Shown here in pieces: positions 1 to 10,260 of a stretch of DNA of 64,000 nucleotides; within the stretch, counting starts at the first letter, position 1, and every line of letters begins with the position of its first letter. The DNA is taken from the NCBI GenBank assembly GCA_026390075.1, contig JAPLGP010000018.1, forward strand, positions 1 through 64,000. Reading direction: 5' to 3'. A program made the position numbers and the translations under genes. The stretch is from Campylobacterales bacterium. Lineage in GTDB: Bacteria > Campylobacterota > Campylobacteria > Campylobacterales > Sulfurimonadaceae. The notes under the pieces were generated by a model that did not search any database, had not been told where the DNA came from, and was given only the letters and a program-made list of their open reading frames with translations.

Positions 1-81
1 TCAGGAATCATCAATTCAGACATTTATAAGTTTGGAGCTAAATCTTCAAATAAAATAGTAGAAAAACAAGAGGTGGTTTAA
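1..81 (+). CDS. C-terminal tail of an ORF entering from the left edge (partial)
   Basis: Frame 1 is open from base 1: SGIINSDIYKFGAKSSNKIVEKQEVV*, stop at 79-81. Confidence 0.4.
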   Translation, partial: SGIINSDIYKFGAKSSNKIVEKQEVV

Positions 82-125
82 GTTTCAGAATGTAACTTTT
101 TTTTAATTTACCTGCCCAATTTTAG

Positions 126-629
126 AGTTCGTTTGACACTGGCATGAGAGTTGGCGAAATTCTAGGGCTACAAATAGCAGATTTTAAAGATGATGGATTT
201 ATCCATATCAAACGAACACGCACTAAAGGCATAATTGGAAGCGGTAAAACAAATAATGCAATTAGAAAAGTTCTTTATTCATCTTTGATACTTGATGAAG
301 TTAAAAAGATACAACCAAAAGATAATATTTTTATTTTTGGAAATATTGATGATGCATCACTTTTAAGAAGTCAATGGCGAGATGTTTGCACAGATGCTCA
401 AGTTCCAAAATATAAACTTTACTCTACACGGCATACATTCGCTACATTGATGTTAAGAGAAAATATAGTGAGTATAAATGAGTTAGCAGGTCTTTTAGGT
501 CATTCTAGTGCTAAAGTTACTTTAGAATATTATGCCAGTGTTATTGAGTCTAAAAATATTGATTTTGGATTTAATTTTTCACTTTTTGGGCACGATACGG
601 TCACTGCAGAACAATTTAAGAGCGTTTAA
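126..629 (+). pseudogene. Tyrosine recombinase/phage integrase, C-terminal catalytic fragment (N-terminally truncated)
   Basis: GMRVGEILGLQ, STRHTFATLML and LLGHSSAKVTLEYYA are the conserved Arg, HxxR-type and Tyr blocks of tyrosine recombinases. The frame is closed by TAG at 123-125, so the N-terminal domain is missing. Confidence 0.75.
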
Positions 630-660
630 GTCCTATAAATAGGGGTTAAAACGAAGTTAG

Positions 661-975
661 GCACAACATAAGCCGAGTTTTGTTTTGATAGCATTAATCT
701 ACTACACTATTTACATAGTATCTCTAGCGAAACAATAGCAATGTAAGACGCTAACCATTTGTTTCTTGCTGCCATGTTGGGTTTTCAAGCTCTCTATATT
801 ACTATAGAAACTGGTAGTCTCTTACACCACCTTTTCACCTTTACCGCTTTGTAGCGGAAGTCTAATCTCTGTTGCACTTTCCCTCGTATTACTACGGCCA
901 TTCGTTAAATGGAACACTGTCTTACAGCAGATCGGACTTTCCTCTTGGATAAACCAAGTAACTATCTGTTGTACC
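661..975 (-). ncRNA. rnpB: RNase P RNA
   Basis: The reverse complement contains the signature CCAAGAGGAAAGTCC near the 5' end and complementary ACAACA/TGTTGT ends (P1). No competing ORF. Boundaries approximate. Confidence 0.85.
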
Positions 976-1111
976 TGTGCAATATTACTAAATTATTTCT
1001 TTAAGAGAGTTTTTAAAAACATTAAATTTCTTGCAAAACCCTAAAACAAGGCACTAAATATAAAAATCATTTTAAATGAGATATACTTTGCAAAAAATAG
1101 GGAGATAAGTT

Positions 1112-1930
1112 ATGAAACTTGCAATAACTGGTGCAAATGGTTTTGTTGGAAATCACATACAAGAAACTTTTACTGATTGCGTTATCATAGAACGAAATGA
1201 CAGTGAAGAAACAATCTTAAAAAAACTACAAAATATTGATGTTGTGATTAATCTCGCAGGGGCGCCAATCATCAAAAAATGGAGTGATGCATATAAAAAA
1301 GTTTTAATTTCTAGTCGTATTGATACAACAAAAAAGATAGTAAATGCTATCAATAAAAGCGATGTAAAACATTTTATCTCCACTTCCGCAATCGGTGCGT
1401 ATCCTGATGATACAATCTGTGATGAGCGGCATGTGGAATATGCGGATGATTTTTTGGGTCAGCTTACAAAAGAGTGGGAAGCAGAGGCAAATCTTTGTGA
1501 AAAACCAACAACTATTTTGCGTTTTGGTGTAATTTTAGGAGAAGACGGAGGCGCGCTTTCACAAATGCTTCTTCCGTTTCGTTTAGGAATTGGCGGGATT
1601 ATAGGTGATGGTAAAATGATGATGAGCTGGATAGATATAGCTGATTTGATGAACATTTATAAGTTTGTAATTGAGAGAAAATTGACTGGTATTTTTAACG
1701 CTGTTGCGCCAGAACCTATCTCAAACTACACTTTTACAAAAGCCTTAGGTAAAGCTTTACATAGACCAACATTTTTTCCACTTCCAGAATTTGTTTTGAA
1801 AATAATGTATGGCGAGGGTGCAACGGTGCTAATAGGTTCAAAAGAAATATATCCAAAAGCACTGCTAAATGAGGGTTTTGTCTTTGAATATCCAAAGATT
1901 CATCTATCTTTAGACCATTTACTGAGTTAA
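1112..1930 (+). CDS. TIGR01777-type NAD(P)-dependent epimerase (SDR39U1/YfcH-like)
   Basis: 272 aa; MKLAITGANGFVGNHI Rossmann start, STSAIGAYP, family-typical C-terminus. Confidence 0.85.
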   Translation: MKLAITGANGFVGNHIQETFTDCVIIERNDSEETILKKLQNIDVVINLAGAPIIKKWSDAYKKVLISSRIDTTKKIVNAINKSDVKHFISTSAIGAYPDDTICDERHVEYADDFLGQLTKEWEAEANLCEKPTTILRFGVILGEDGGALSQMLLPFRLGIGGIIGDGKMMMSWIDIADLMNIYKFVIERKLTGIFNAVAPEPISNYTFTKALGKALHRPTFFPLPEFVLKIMYGEGATVLIGSKEIYPKALLNEGFVFEYPKIHLSLDHLLS

Positions 1931-1970
1931 AAAAGTATTTCCACATGCCGTGGCATGTGGAAATATTTTA
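1931..1970. terminator. Bidirectional terminator-like hairpin made of two inverted GGCATGTGGAA motifs
   Basis: AAGTATTTCCACATGCCgtGGCATGTGGAAATATTTT between convergent genes. Confidence 0.8.
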
Positions 1971-3650
1971 ACTCACATATAAATATCTTTTTATTTTCTT
2001 TGTTGGAGTTTTTACAAAAGGTTCTATTTGTTCAATATACTTTACAATCTTTGAATAAGAAGCGAGTTGTGTATTTACATCTTGTCTCATTTGCTCTAAA
2101 AGAAGAGTAATTTCTTCTTTCACAAGTGTGTCCGTTTTTTTGTCTGCTTTAAATTTTTTATCGAGCATCTCATAATCTAAATGTACACGCGCTACAAGTT
2201 TATCCTCTTGTTGCAAAACAAGTGAGTCCAAAACAGCTTCATTTTGGTTGATTATGGCTTCTATTTGTTCTGGAAAAATATTTTCGCCTCCAGCACCAAT
2301 AATGACATTTTTAATTCTTCCGCTGATAAAAAGATAGCCATCTTCATCCATATAGCCTAAATCTCCAGTTAAAAACCAGCCATCTTCCATCACTTCATCG
2401 GTTTTTTCTTTGTCTTTGTAGTAGCCAATCATAACGCTAGGAGATTTTACGACTATCTCTCCTTCGCCAGTTTGAGGATTTTTGTCTTTTATCTTTATCT
2501 CTACACCGCTAAATGCAATACCTGTGGATCGAAATTTTGGAGTTTCTCCTAAAACTGAACCTGCAATGAGTGGAGCAGTTTCAGTTAAACCATAACCGAT
2601 GATATAAGGAAAGTTTGCTTCTATGAGGAACTGTTCTACAAATGGAGAGAGTGGAGCACCGCCGATGCCAAAAAATCTTAGTTTTCCACCAAAAGATTCT
2701 AAAAGTTTTTTACCTGCAATTTTGTTCAAAAATTTTCTAATAAATGGAATTTTATAGACTAGTCTCATCAAAGCAGAGTTGGTAAATTTAGGTAAAACTT
2801 TGTTTTTGTATATTTTTTCTATAATCAAAGGAACACTCAAAATCATCGTTGGTCGTACTATCTCAAATGCTTTTAAAAGCACACTAGGCGTTGGAACTTT
2901 GTCGATATAATAGACACTACTTCCATGAAGGAGTGGAACGATAAGCCCCACAGTACACTCAAAAGTATGTGCCAAAGGGAGGATAGATAAAAATATATCC
3001 GTTTTTGTGATGGTAAGTATATTGTGAACAGAGAGTGCATTTGTGACAATATTTTTGTGAGAAAGCATTACACCTTTTGAGTGCCCAGTTGTTCCAGAAG
3101 TATAAATAATAGCTGCTAAATCATCTTCAAGTGGCTCTAAGATTTGTTTAGACATTTTTTGCGTTAACTCTTTAGTTTTTTGTTTGATAGCAGAGATATA
3201 GTCTTTGTTTGTAAGCTCTTCAATTATCTCTAAACTTTCAACCTTTATAACAAGTTTTATATCATTGTGAGTACATTCTTCAATTGTTGAGAGATATTTT
3301 TCAGAAGCAAAAGCTGCTTTTGCTTCTGAGTGCCTGATGATATGATGCACATCAGCGGGATGAAAATCTGGAAGTATTGGTACAATTACCGCTCCGATGG
3401 AGGTGACACTCAAATATGCGACGCCCCAGTTTGGCATATTCTCACTCAGTAAAACTACTTTGTCACCTTTTGAGATGTCATTTTCTTTGAGAAGCTTTAC
3501 CATATTTTGAATTTTTTCATTCAACTCGCCATAGCTTATAGCACTTCCACCGACTTTGCAAAGTGCTTTTTCATTTTTATACATCTCGAGCGAGCGATGA
3601 AGCAGACTAGGAAGTGTAAAGTTTTCTAAGTTTTCATAAGGGTATTTCAT
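1968..3650 (-). CDS. AMP-dependent synthetase/ligase (long-chain acyl-CoA synthetase-like)
   Basis: IIYTSGTTGHSKGVMLSH, GYGLTETAPL and DGWFLTGDLGYMDEDGYL motifs. Start set at MKYPYENLENF (3650) rather than the upstream ORF start. Confidence 0.9.
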   Translation of the reverse strand: MKYPYENLENFTLPSLLHRSLEMYKNEKALCKVGGSAISYGELNEKIQNMVKLLKENDISKGDKVVLLSENMPNWGVAYLSVTSIGAVIVPILPDFHPADVHHIIRHSEAKAAFASEKYLSTIEECTHNDIKLVIKVESLEIIEELTNKDYISAIKQKTKELTQKMSKQILEPLEDDLAAIIYTSGTTGHSKGVMLSHKNIVTNALSVHNILTITKTDIFLSILPLAHTFECTVGLIVPLLHGSSVYYIDKVPTPSVLLKAFEIVRPTMILSVPLIIEKIYKNKVLPKFTNSALMRLVYKIPFIRKFLNKIAGKKLLESFGGKLRFFGIGGAPLSPFVEQFLIEANFPYIIGYGLTETAPLIAGSVLGETPKFRSTGIAFSGVEIKIKDKNPQTGEGEIVVKSPSVMIGYYKDKEKTDEVMEDGWFLTGDLGYMDEDGYLFISGRIKNVIIGAGGENIFPEQIEAIINQNEAVLDSLVLQQEDKLVARVHLDYEMLDKKFKADKKTDTLVKEEITLLLEQMRQDVNTQLASYSKIVKYIEQIEPFVKTPTKKIKRYLYVS

Positions 3651-3749
3651 CTGTAATCTCTTATTTTGATTTGATTTAGTATTATTATACACATAAATAC
3701 TATATATTTTAAATAATGCAATTCCCACATGCCAAGAAGGTTTACAAAA

Positions 3750-5528
3750 GTGAGTAGAAGAAACAAAAATAAGCAGCCAGCACAAAAAAACAGCGTCGTA
3801 TTTAGCGAAAAAGATTTTTTACCCACAACAAGAGAAGAGATGGAAGCGAGAGGTTGGGATTATTGCGATGTGATTTTAGTGAGTGGAGATGCCTATATCG
3901 ATTCACCTTTTATCGGTGTGGCTATGGTTGGGCGGATGCTTGAGAGAATGGGTTATAAAGTAGGCATGATTGGGCAACCAGACATTAATAGCGATGCAGA
4001 TATCTCTCGTTTAGGTGCGCCAAAACTTTACTGGGGTGTGAGTGGTGGAAGTGTGGATAGTATGGTAAGTAACTACACAGCCACAAAAAAATTTAGAAAT
4101 ACAGATGACTACACTCCTGGGGGGAAAAACGACAAAAGACCAGACCGAGCATTGAGTGTTTACTGCAATCTTATTAGGCGTTATTTTAAAGATACTGCAC
4201 CTATAGTTTTGGGTGGCATAGAAGCGAGTTTGCGACGCGTAACGCATTATGATTATTGGTCAAACAAACTCAGGAAACCTATTCTTTTTGATTCTAAAGC
4301 AGATATTCTCATCTACGGAATGGGCGAGATAGCTTTAGAAGAATTAACAAAAGCTTTGGCATGTGGAAATGATTATAGGGACATCAGAGGCATTTGCTAT
4401 ATCGCTAAAGAACCAAACTATGAGTACCATCAACTTCCATCGCATCAAGAGTGTTTGGATGATAAAGAGAAGTACATCGACCTCTTTGATTTGTTTTATG
4501 ACAACAATGACCCGATAAACGCAAAAGGACTTTCTCAGGGTGTTGATAACCGTTACCTTATTCAAAATCCACCATGTGATTATTTAAATGAAGATGAGAT
4601 GGATGCAAACTCAAATCTTCCTTTTACAAGAGAGTTGCACCCTTACTACGCTAAAGATGGCAAAGTAAAGTGTTTGGAGACTATCAAGTTTTCTATTATG
4701 ACGCATCACGGCTGTTGGGGCGAGTGTAATTTTTGTGCGATTGGTGTGCATCAAGGCAGGAAAATTCGAACGCGTTCGGAGGATAATATTCTCAAAGAGG
4801 CAAAAGAGTTTAATAAATATAAAGATTACAAAGGTGTTATTTCGGATGTTGGCGGTCCAACTGCAAATATGTACGGTTATGAGTGTGATAAAAAGCTAAA
4901 AAAGGGAACTTGTGACCATATGCGATGTGTGGATGCAGAGAGATTATGCCCTGTTATGAAAGTGGATCATAGCAGAAATATAAACTTACTTCGCAAAGTG
5001 AGAGAAGTTGAGGGTGTGCGACACGCTTTTGTGGCTTCAGGTGTGCGATATGATTTGATAACTGAAGATAAAAAACATGGGTACGAGTACCTCAAAGAGA
5101 TGGTAAAACATCATATCTCAGGTCAGATGAAAGTAGCACCTGAACATACAGAGCAACATGTTCTTGAACTTATGGGAAAACCTGGTAAACAGACGCTTGT
5201 TGACTTTAAAAAGCTCTATGATAAATTAAACAAGGAAGAGGGCAAAAATCAGTTTTTAACCTACTACCTTATCGCTGCACATCCAGGGTGTGAAGAAAAA
5301 GATATGCATGAGCTAAAAAGATTTACCCAAGATGAACTCCACATGAATCCAGAACAAGCGCAAGTTTTTACTCCAACCCCTGGCACTTACTCCGCTGTAA
5401 TGTACTACACAGAACTAGACCCAAAAACGCGTAAAAAAATCTTTGTCGAAAAAGACACCATGAGAAAAGAGAAACAAAAGCAGATTGTTGTGAAAAAAGA
5501 GTGTTTTAGGAGTGGATTTGCTTCTTAA
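3750..5528 (+). CDS. YgiQ family radical SAM protein
   Basis: HHGCWGECNFCAIGVHQGR (CxxxCxxC). Length and C-terminus match the family. Start is either ATG 3729 or GTG 3750; GTG is favoured by the AGAAGG Shine-Dalgarno-like sequence ~9 nt upstream. Confidence 0.85.
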   Translation: MSRRNKNKQPAQKNSVVFSEKDFLPTTREEMEARGWDYCDVILVSGDAYIDSPFIGVAMVGRMLERMGYKVGMIGQPDINSDADISRLGAPKLYWGVSGGSVDSMVSNYTATKKFRNTDDYTPGGKNDKRPDRALSVYCNLIRRYFKDTAPIVLGGIEASLRRVTHYDYWSNKLRKPILFDSKADILIYGMGEIALEELTKALACGNDYRDIRGICYIAKEPNYEYHQLPSHQECLDDKEKYIDLFDLFYDNNDPINAKGLSQGVDNRYLIQNPPCDYLNEDEMDANSNLPFTRELHPYYAKDGKVKCLETIKFSIMTHHGCWGECNFCAIGVHQGRKIRTRSEDNILKEAKEFNKYKDYKGVISDVGGPTANMYGYECDKKLKKGTCDHMRCVDAERLCPVMKVDHSRNINLLRKVREVEGVRHAFVASGVRYDLITEDKKHGYEYLKEMVKHHISGQMKVAPEHTEQHVLELMGKPGKQTLVDFKKLYDKLNKEEGKNQFLTYYLIAAHPGCEEKDMHELKRFTQDELHMNPEQAQVFTPTPGTYSAVMYYTELDPKTRKKIFVEKDTMRKEKQKQIVVKKECFRSGFAS

Positions 5529-6526
5529 TCTTTTCGTATAGAAGTAGCTGTTAGGAAGATGTACTCTTTTCCTGTAATAGTTACTCTAAACTTCTTTTGT
5601 TGCAAATACTTTTTGCAAAAAACTACATCTTTATAGAGCAAAGACATCTCAGAAAAAGAGTAATTTTTTGCTTTTGCTCCATAGACCATGGCACCATCCA
5701 TCCAGCGACAATTTGGAAAACCTAAAATCATAGCTCCATCTTTTTTAAGGTAATTTTGGACTAAAGACATAAAGAGGGGATTAAACTCTAAGTTTGAGCT
5801 TTGAAGTGTTCCTATGCTTATGATGAGGTCGAATGTGCCTAAGTTTAATGACACCAAATCATTTATGTCGTGGGTATAAAAGGTGACATTTCCGCACCCC
5901 AAGGGTACTTCCTCGCTATCGCTCACAGCGCATGCCAAAAATTTTTGCCTTGCTTCATTTATCGCAGAAGCAGAGTAATCTATGCCAATGAGTTCCATAT
6001 TTTCAAAATTTGTAGCATATTTTTGTATCACTTCAAACTCATCGCCACTATTTACACCAAGATTGAGAACTCTTAGTCGTTTATTGATAGTTACATTTTG
6101 CAAAGCTTTTAAGTAGTGCGCTAAAAAGGCTGGTTCTTCGTTTTTGTGAATTTGTGAAAATGATGATGATGTGCCATATTTTTCTTCCTTAACATCTAAA
6201 CTTGTATGAAAAGAGTCTTCACTATCCAATTTTTGAAATCTGATTGTGACAAAATTTGGAGTTTGGCATGTGGGAGTGAGCATTTTACATTGAAGTAGCT
6301 CCGCCAAATCAGTCCAAGCTTTATATCCTCTGTAAATATACTCTTTATCTTCAATTATTATAGAAGTTCCTGCATAAGCAGATGTTGCAAAATCTGGGTT
6401 TAAAACTTCAAATTCGAGTATCTCTTTTACGCTAGTTGTTGGTAAAATGTTTTGTAAAATGTGGAGAATTTCATACATGCTTTGAGAGGTAAATTTATAC
6501 ATTAATAGTTCTTTTAAAAGAAACAT
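5525..6526 (-). CDS. Class I SAM-dependent methyltransferase domain protein
   Basis: VLNLGVNSGDEFEVI, ELIGIDYSASAINEARQKF and FDLIISIGTLQ motifs. Confidence 0.75.
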   Translation of the reverse strand: MFLLKELLMYKFTSQSMYEILHILQNILPTTSVKEILEFEVLNPDFATSAYAGTSIIIEDKEYIYRGYKAWTDLAELLQCKMLTPTCQTPNFVTIRFQKLDSEDSFHTSLDVKEEKYGTSSSFSQIHKNEEPAFLAHYLKALQNVTINKRLRVLNLGVNSGDEFEVIQKYATNFENMELIGIDYSASAINEARQKFLACAVSDSEEVPLGCGNVTFYTHDINDLVSLNLGTFDLIISIGTLQSSNLEFNPLFMSLVQNYLKKDGAMILGFPNCRWMDGAMVYGAKAKNYSFSEMSLLYKDVVFCKKYLQQKKFRVTITGKEYIFLTATSIRKD

Positions 6527-6616
6527 GCAAAAAATGTTCCAACTCTTACATTTCTTTCAGTTTTATTACTCTACAATACAAAACAATAAGAAAAAATCAC
6601 TTCAAAAGTCGAATAA

Positions 6617-6865
6617 ATGAGAATAGATAAATTTTTAAATTCAGTTAATATCACAAAAAGACGCTCCGTTGCACAAGACATGATAAGCAATGGTGTTGTT
6701 TTGATAAATGGCGTTGTAGCAAAAGCTAGTAAAAATGTTGAAGTTGGAAGTGTAATTACGCTCAATTTTCTTGAAGATACTAAAAAATATGAAGTCATTC
6801 AAATACCGACTGCAAAATCCACACCTAAATCTCTCCAATCAGAGTATATCAAGGAGCTTCAATGA
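6617..6865 (+). CDS. S4-domain RNA-binding protein (RqcP/HslR-like)
   Basis: MRIDKFLNSVNITKRRSVAQDMISNGVVLINGVVAKASKNVEVGSVI is an S4 domain. Confidence 0.8.
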   Translation: MRIDKFLNSVNITKRRSVAQDMISNGVVLINGVVAKASKNVEVGSVITLNFLEDTKKYEVIQIPTAKSTPKSLQSEYIKELQ

Positions 6866-7848
6866 GTTATGAAGAAGCAAAAGCGTCATTTACTGCACTT
6901 TTTAAGCATGAAATGAGTGATGCGCAAATGAGAGAATTTTTGCTTGGAGTAACTTTAGATGCGCAAACAAGCGTAAACACTATTGCCGCAGCAGCGGAGG
7001 TTATGCGTTCTTTTGCAGTTTCTTTGCCTATTAGCGAAGAACTTCGCCTCAAATCCATGGATATTGTAGGAACAGGCGGGGATAAAATAGGCAGTTTTAA
7101 CATCTCATCCACCGTAGCAATTTTAGCTTCGGCATGTGGAAGTTATGTTGCAAAGCACGGAAGTCGCTCTGTGACTTCCAAATCAGGAAGCGCGGACATG
7201 TTTGAAGCGCTTGGAGTAAGACTTGATTTGAGTTTTGACAAAAGCGCTAGACTTTTAGAAGAGTCAGGATTTACTTTTATGTTTGCACAAAATCATCATC
7301 CCGCTATGAAATTTATCATGCCTATCCGAAAAACTATCCCAGACAAGACTATTTTCAACATTTTAGGACCCCTTACAAATCCCGCGGGAGTTACAAAATC
7401 TCTTCTTGGTGTTTTTAACAAATCTTTTGTTCCAAAAATGGCAGAGGCACTTAAAATCAATGGTGCGACATCCACCATGGTTGTAAGTTCGGCGGAAAAT
7501 ATGGATGAAATAAGTATTAGCGATAGTACTTTCGCTTCACAACTTCGTGATGGCAAGATGTTTGAGTTTGTGATTGACCCGCAATCGTACGGCATAAAAA
7601 AAGCTCCTCTTAGCGCAATTGTTGGCGGAGATGCAAAAGAGAATGCAAAAATTATTTATTCTATATTTGACGAAACTGCAACCGATGCACAAAGAGATAT
7701 CGTTCTTATAAATACAGCCGCTGCACTTATGGTGGATGGTGCTGTTCGTGATATGCAAGATGGTTTTGAGATGGCACGAGAGGCTATCAAAAAAGGAAAA
7801 GCCAAAGAAAAACTCAAACAAATCATTGAGATATCAAATAAATTATGA
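6862..7848 (+). CDS. trpD: Anthranilate phosphoribosyltransferase
   Basis: DIVGTGGDKIGSFNIST, VAKHGSRSVTSKSGSAD and FNILGPLTNPA motifs. Confidence 0.92.
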   Translation: MSYEEAKASFTALFKHEMSDAQMREFLLGVTLDAQTSVNTIAAAAEVMRSFAVSLPISEELRLKSMDIVGTGGDKIGSFNISSTVAILASACGSYVAKHGSRSVTSKSGSADMFEALGVRLDLSFDKSARLLEESGFTFMFAQNHHPAMKFIMPIRKTIPDKTIFNILGPLTNPAGVTKSLLGVFNKSFVPKMAEALKINGATSTMVVSSAENMDEISISDSTFASQLRDGKMFEFVIDPQSYGIKKAPLSAIVGGDAKENAKIIYSIFDETATDAQRDIVLINTAAALMVDGAVRDMQDGFEMAREAIKKGKAKEKLKQIIEISNKL

Positions 7849-8258
7849 AAATTTATAGATTAAAGCTGAGTGAACTCTCACAACTGGTGGAAGAAATAAG
7901 CCAAAATTTCACAAGTGGAGTCGTGATTTTACAAGGTGACTTGGCATGTGGAAAGACGACTTTTGTAAAAGAGATGGCGAAAAAACTAGGGGTAAAAGAG
8001 GATGTTACCTCTCCAACATTTTCCCTGCAACACTGCTATGGGGAGAAAGTTTTTCATTATGATATTTATAATCATGGTTTGGATCACTTTATCTCTTTAG
8101 GAATGTTAGAAGAGTTGGAAAAAGAGGGTTTGCATTTTATAGAGTGGGGCGATGATAAACTTGTGGAACTTTTAAGTTATGCAGGAATAAAAACATTAAA
8201 AATAGAGATAGAAAAAATTTCAGATGATAAACGAGAATATAGGATAGAGTATGCATAA
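7845..8258 (+). CDS. tsaE: tRNA threonylcarbamoyladenosine biosynthesis ATPase TsaE
   Basis: [37 protein letters not shown] and FIEWGD. Confidence 0.92.
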   Translation: MKIYRLKLSELSQLVEEISQNFTSGVVILQGDLACGKTTFVKEMAKKLGVKEDVTSPTFSLQHCYGEKVFHYDIYNHGLDHFISLGMLEELEKEGLHFIEWGDDKLVELLSYAGIKTLKIEIEKISDDKREYRIEYA

Positions 8259-8973
8259 ACTAGAAGCAGTCAATTTAGTAAAAAAAATCAAAGATTTAGA
8301 GATAGTAAAAGGGATGAGCCTAGAGGTCTCAAGTGGCGAAGTTGTCGGGCTTCTTGGACCAAATGGAGCGGGAAAAACAACTACATTTTATATGATATGT
8401 GGACTTGTAGAATCAAGTGGTGGCGAGGTTTTTTTTGATGGACAAAACATATCCCACATGCCGTTGCATGAGAGAGCGTTAAAAGGCATCGGCTATCTTC
8501 CTCAAGAGGCTTCCATCTTTAAAGATTTAAGTGTGGAAGACAACTTAATGGTGGCTGCACAAGTCGGTATTGAGGGCAAAGAGGCACAAGAAGCTAGAAT
8601 CTTGGAACTTCTTGATATGTTCAACATTGAGCCGATTCGCTACCGTAAAGGGATAAGTCTCAGCGGTGGAGAGCGTCGTCGTGTCGAAATAGCAAGAGCG
8701 CTTGTTAATAAACCGAAGTTTTTACTCCTCGATGAGCCATTTGCTGGGGTTGACCCAATTGCTGTGATGGATATACAAAATGTTATTAAACAGTTGGTTT
8801 CTTATGGTATCGGCGTTCTCATAACCGACCATAATGTTCGTGAGACTTTAGCAGTTTGTGATAGAGCCTATGTTATCAAATCTGGTTCATTATTGGCATG
8901 TGGAACGAGTGATGAAATAGGGCAAAATGCGGATGTTCGTACACACTATTTGGGCGAAGAGTTTAAGCTCTAA
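8251..8973 (+). CDS. lptB: LPS export ABC transporter ATP-binding protein
   Basis: [43 protein letters not shown]; adjacent to rpoN as in many proteobacteria. Confidence 0.93.
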   Translation: MHKLEAVNLVKKIKDLEIVKGMSLEVSSGEVVGLLGPNGAGKTTTFYMICGLVESSGGEVFFDGQNISHMPLHERALKGIGYLPQEASIFKDLSVEDNLMVAAQVGIEGKEAQEARILELLDMFNIEPIRYRKGISLSGGERRRVEIARALVNKPKFLLLDEPFAGVDPIAVMDIQNVIKQLVSYGIGVLITDHNVRETLAVCDRAYVIKSGSLLACGTSDEIGQNADVRTHYLGEEFKL

Positions 8974-8982
8974 GCGATTCAT

Positions 8983-10251
8983 ATGGCAGGATTAAAACAG
9001 ACCACAAGCGTTGAAAATAAACATAAATTATCCAACACGCTACGAAATTGGCTACCGATTTTACACTCAAGTCTCAGTGATTTGGGCGAAGCGATGGCTC
9101 CATTTGTGGAATCAAATCCTCTCATAGAGATTGAATCTGGATATGAAGAGGATTTTGAAAAAAAACTTCCTATGAAAATAATCTCAGGCGAAGTGAGTAA
9201 CTCAAGAACTGAAAAGATAGAAGCTCTTACCATTCAAAATAGGTCACTTTATGATGTTTTGGAAGAGCAAATCTCAAAACCTCTTTTTCCAACACCTCTT
9301 TCTCAAAGTGTCGCACTTTTTGTTATTTCAAACCTTGATGAAAATGGCTACTACGAGGGCGATAGTGAAGCTTTTTGTAGCAAACACTCTATCCACATGC
9401 CAGAATTTGAAAAAATCCGTAAACGATTTGCTTTTATCGAGCCTATTGGCATTGGCGCAAAAGATTTAGCAGAATCCTTTATATTTCAGCTTGAAAATTC
9501 ACAAATTAGCGATGAAGCGTATCCATTAGCTGTAAAAGTAATAAACGATATGCAAGGCATCCACAGCTATTCCAATGAAAAATATTTTAGTGAAGTGATG
9601 CGGATTTTAGGCACATTTCGCAACCCCCCATCTATAGATTTTCAAGAGGATTCGGCTCAAGTTATTCCTGATTTGATGATTTTTTTTAATGATGATGCAC
9701 AAATCGAAGTCAAACTCAATGACGAATACTACCCGACCATACACATTGACACAAATTACGGTGTGGAACATGAGTATGTCGCCCAAAAACTCAAAGAGGC
9801 AAAAAGCCTCGTAGATGCCCTTGACATGAGAAAAGCAACACTTTACAAAGTAGGCCTGATGATAGTCGAGTACCAATATGAGTTTTTTACAGGCGGAGCG
9901 ATTATGCCTCTGACACTCAAAACTTTAGCCGATGAGTTCGGGCACAATCCATCGACCATCTCCAGAGCTATTGCAAACAAATATATAGCGTGTAATCGAG
10001 GCGTTTTTGCTATGAAAGAATTTTTCACAACCGCCATAGATGACGATGTTTCAAATGCAGCCATAAAAGAATTTGTTGTACGTTTAGTCAAACAAGAAAA
10101 CCATGCAAAACCCCTCAGCGACATGAAACTTCTTGAACTCATCCAAAACAAATTTAAAGTAGTCATGGTGCGAAGAACCATAGCAAAATACAGAAAACAG
10201 CTCAACATCGCGGGTTCAAGCGAGAGGAAAAAGCTTTATAATTTGCATTAA
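8983..10251 (+). CDS. rpoN: RNA polymerase sigma-54 factor
   Basis: LKTLADEFGHNPSTISRAIANKYI and the C-terminal RpoN-box-like region VRRTIAKYRKQLNI. Confidence 0.93.
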   Translation: MAGLKQTTSVENKHKLSNTLRNWLPILHSSLSDLGEAMAPFVESNPLIEIESGYEEDFEKKLPMKIISGEVSNSRTEKIEALTIQNRSLYDVLEEQISKPLFPTPLSQSVALFVISNLDENGYYEGDSEAFCSKHSIHMPEFEKIRKRFAFIEPIGIGAKDLAESFIFQLENSQISDEAYPLAVKVINDMQGIHSYSNEKYFSEVMRILGTFRNPPSIDFQEDSAQVIPDLMIFFNDDAQIEVKLNDEYYPTIHIDTNYGVEHEYVAQKLKEAKSLVDALDMRKATLYKVGLMIVEYQYEFFTGGAIMPLTLKTLADEFGHNPSTISRAIANKYIACNRGVFAMKEFFTTAIDDDVSNAAIKEFVVRLVKQENHAKPLSDMKLLELIQNKFKVVMVRRTIAKYRKQLNIAGSSERKKLYNLH

Positions 10252-10260
10252 GGTTGGCAT

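Noticed and set aside
1153-1946. Minus-strand ORFs 1153-1383, 1459-1656, 1734-1946
   Set aside because: Antisense to a well-supported epimerase CDS, no domain features.
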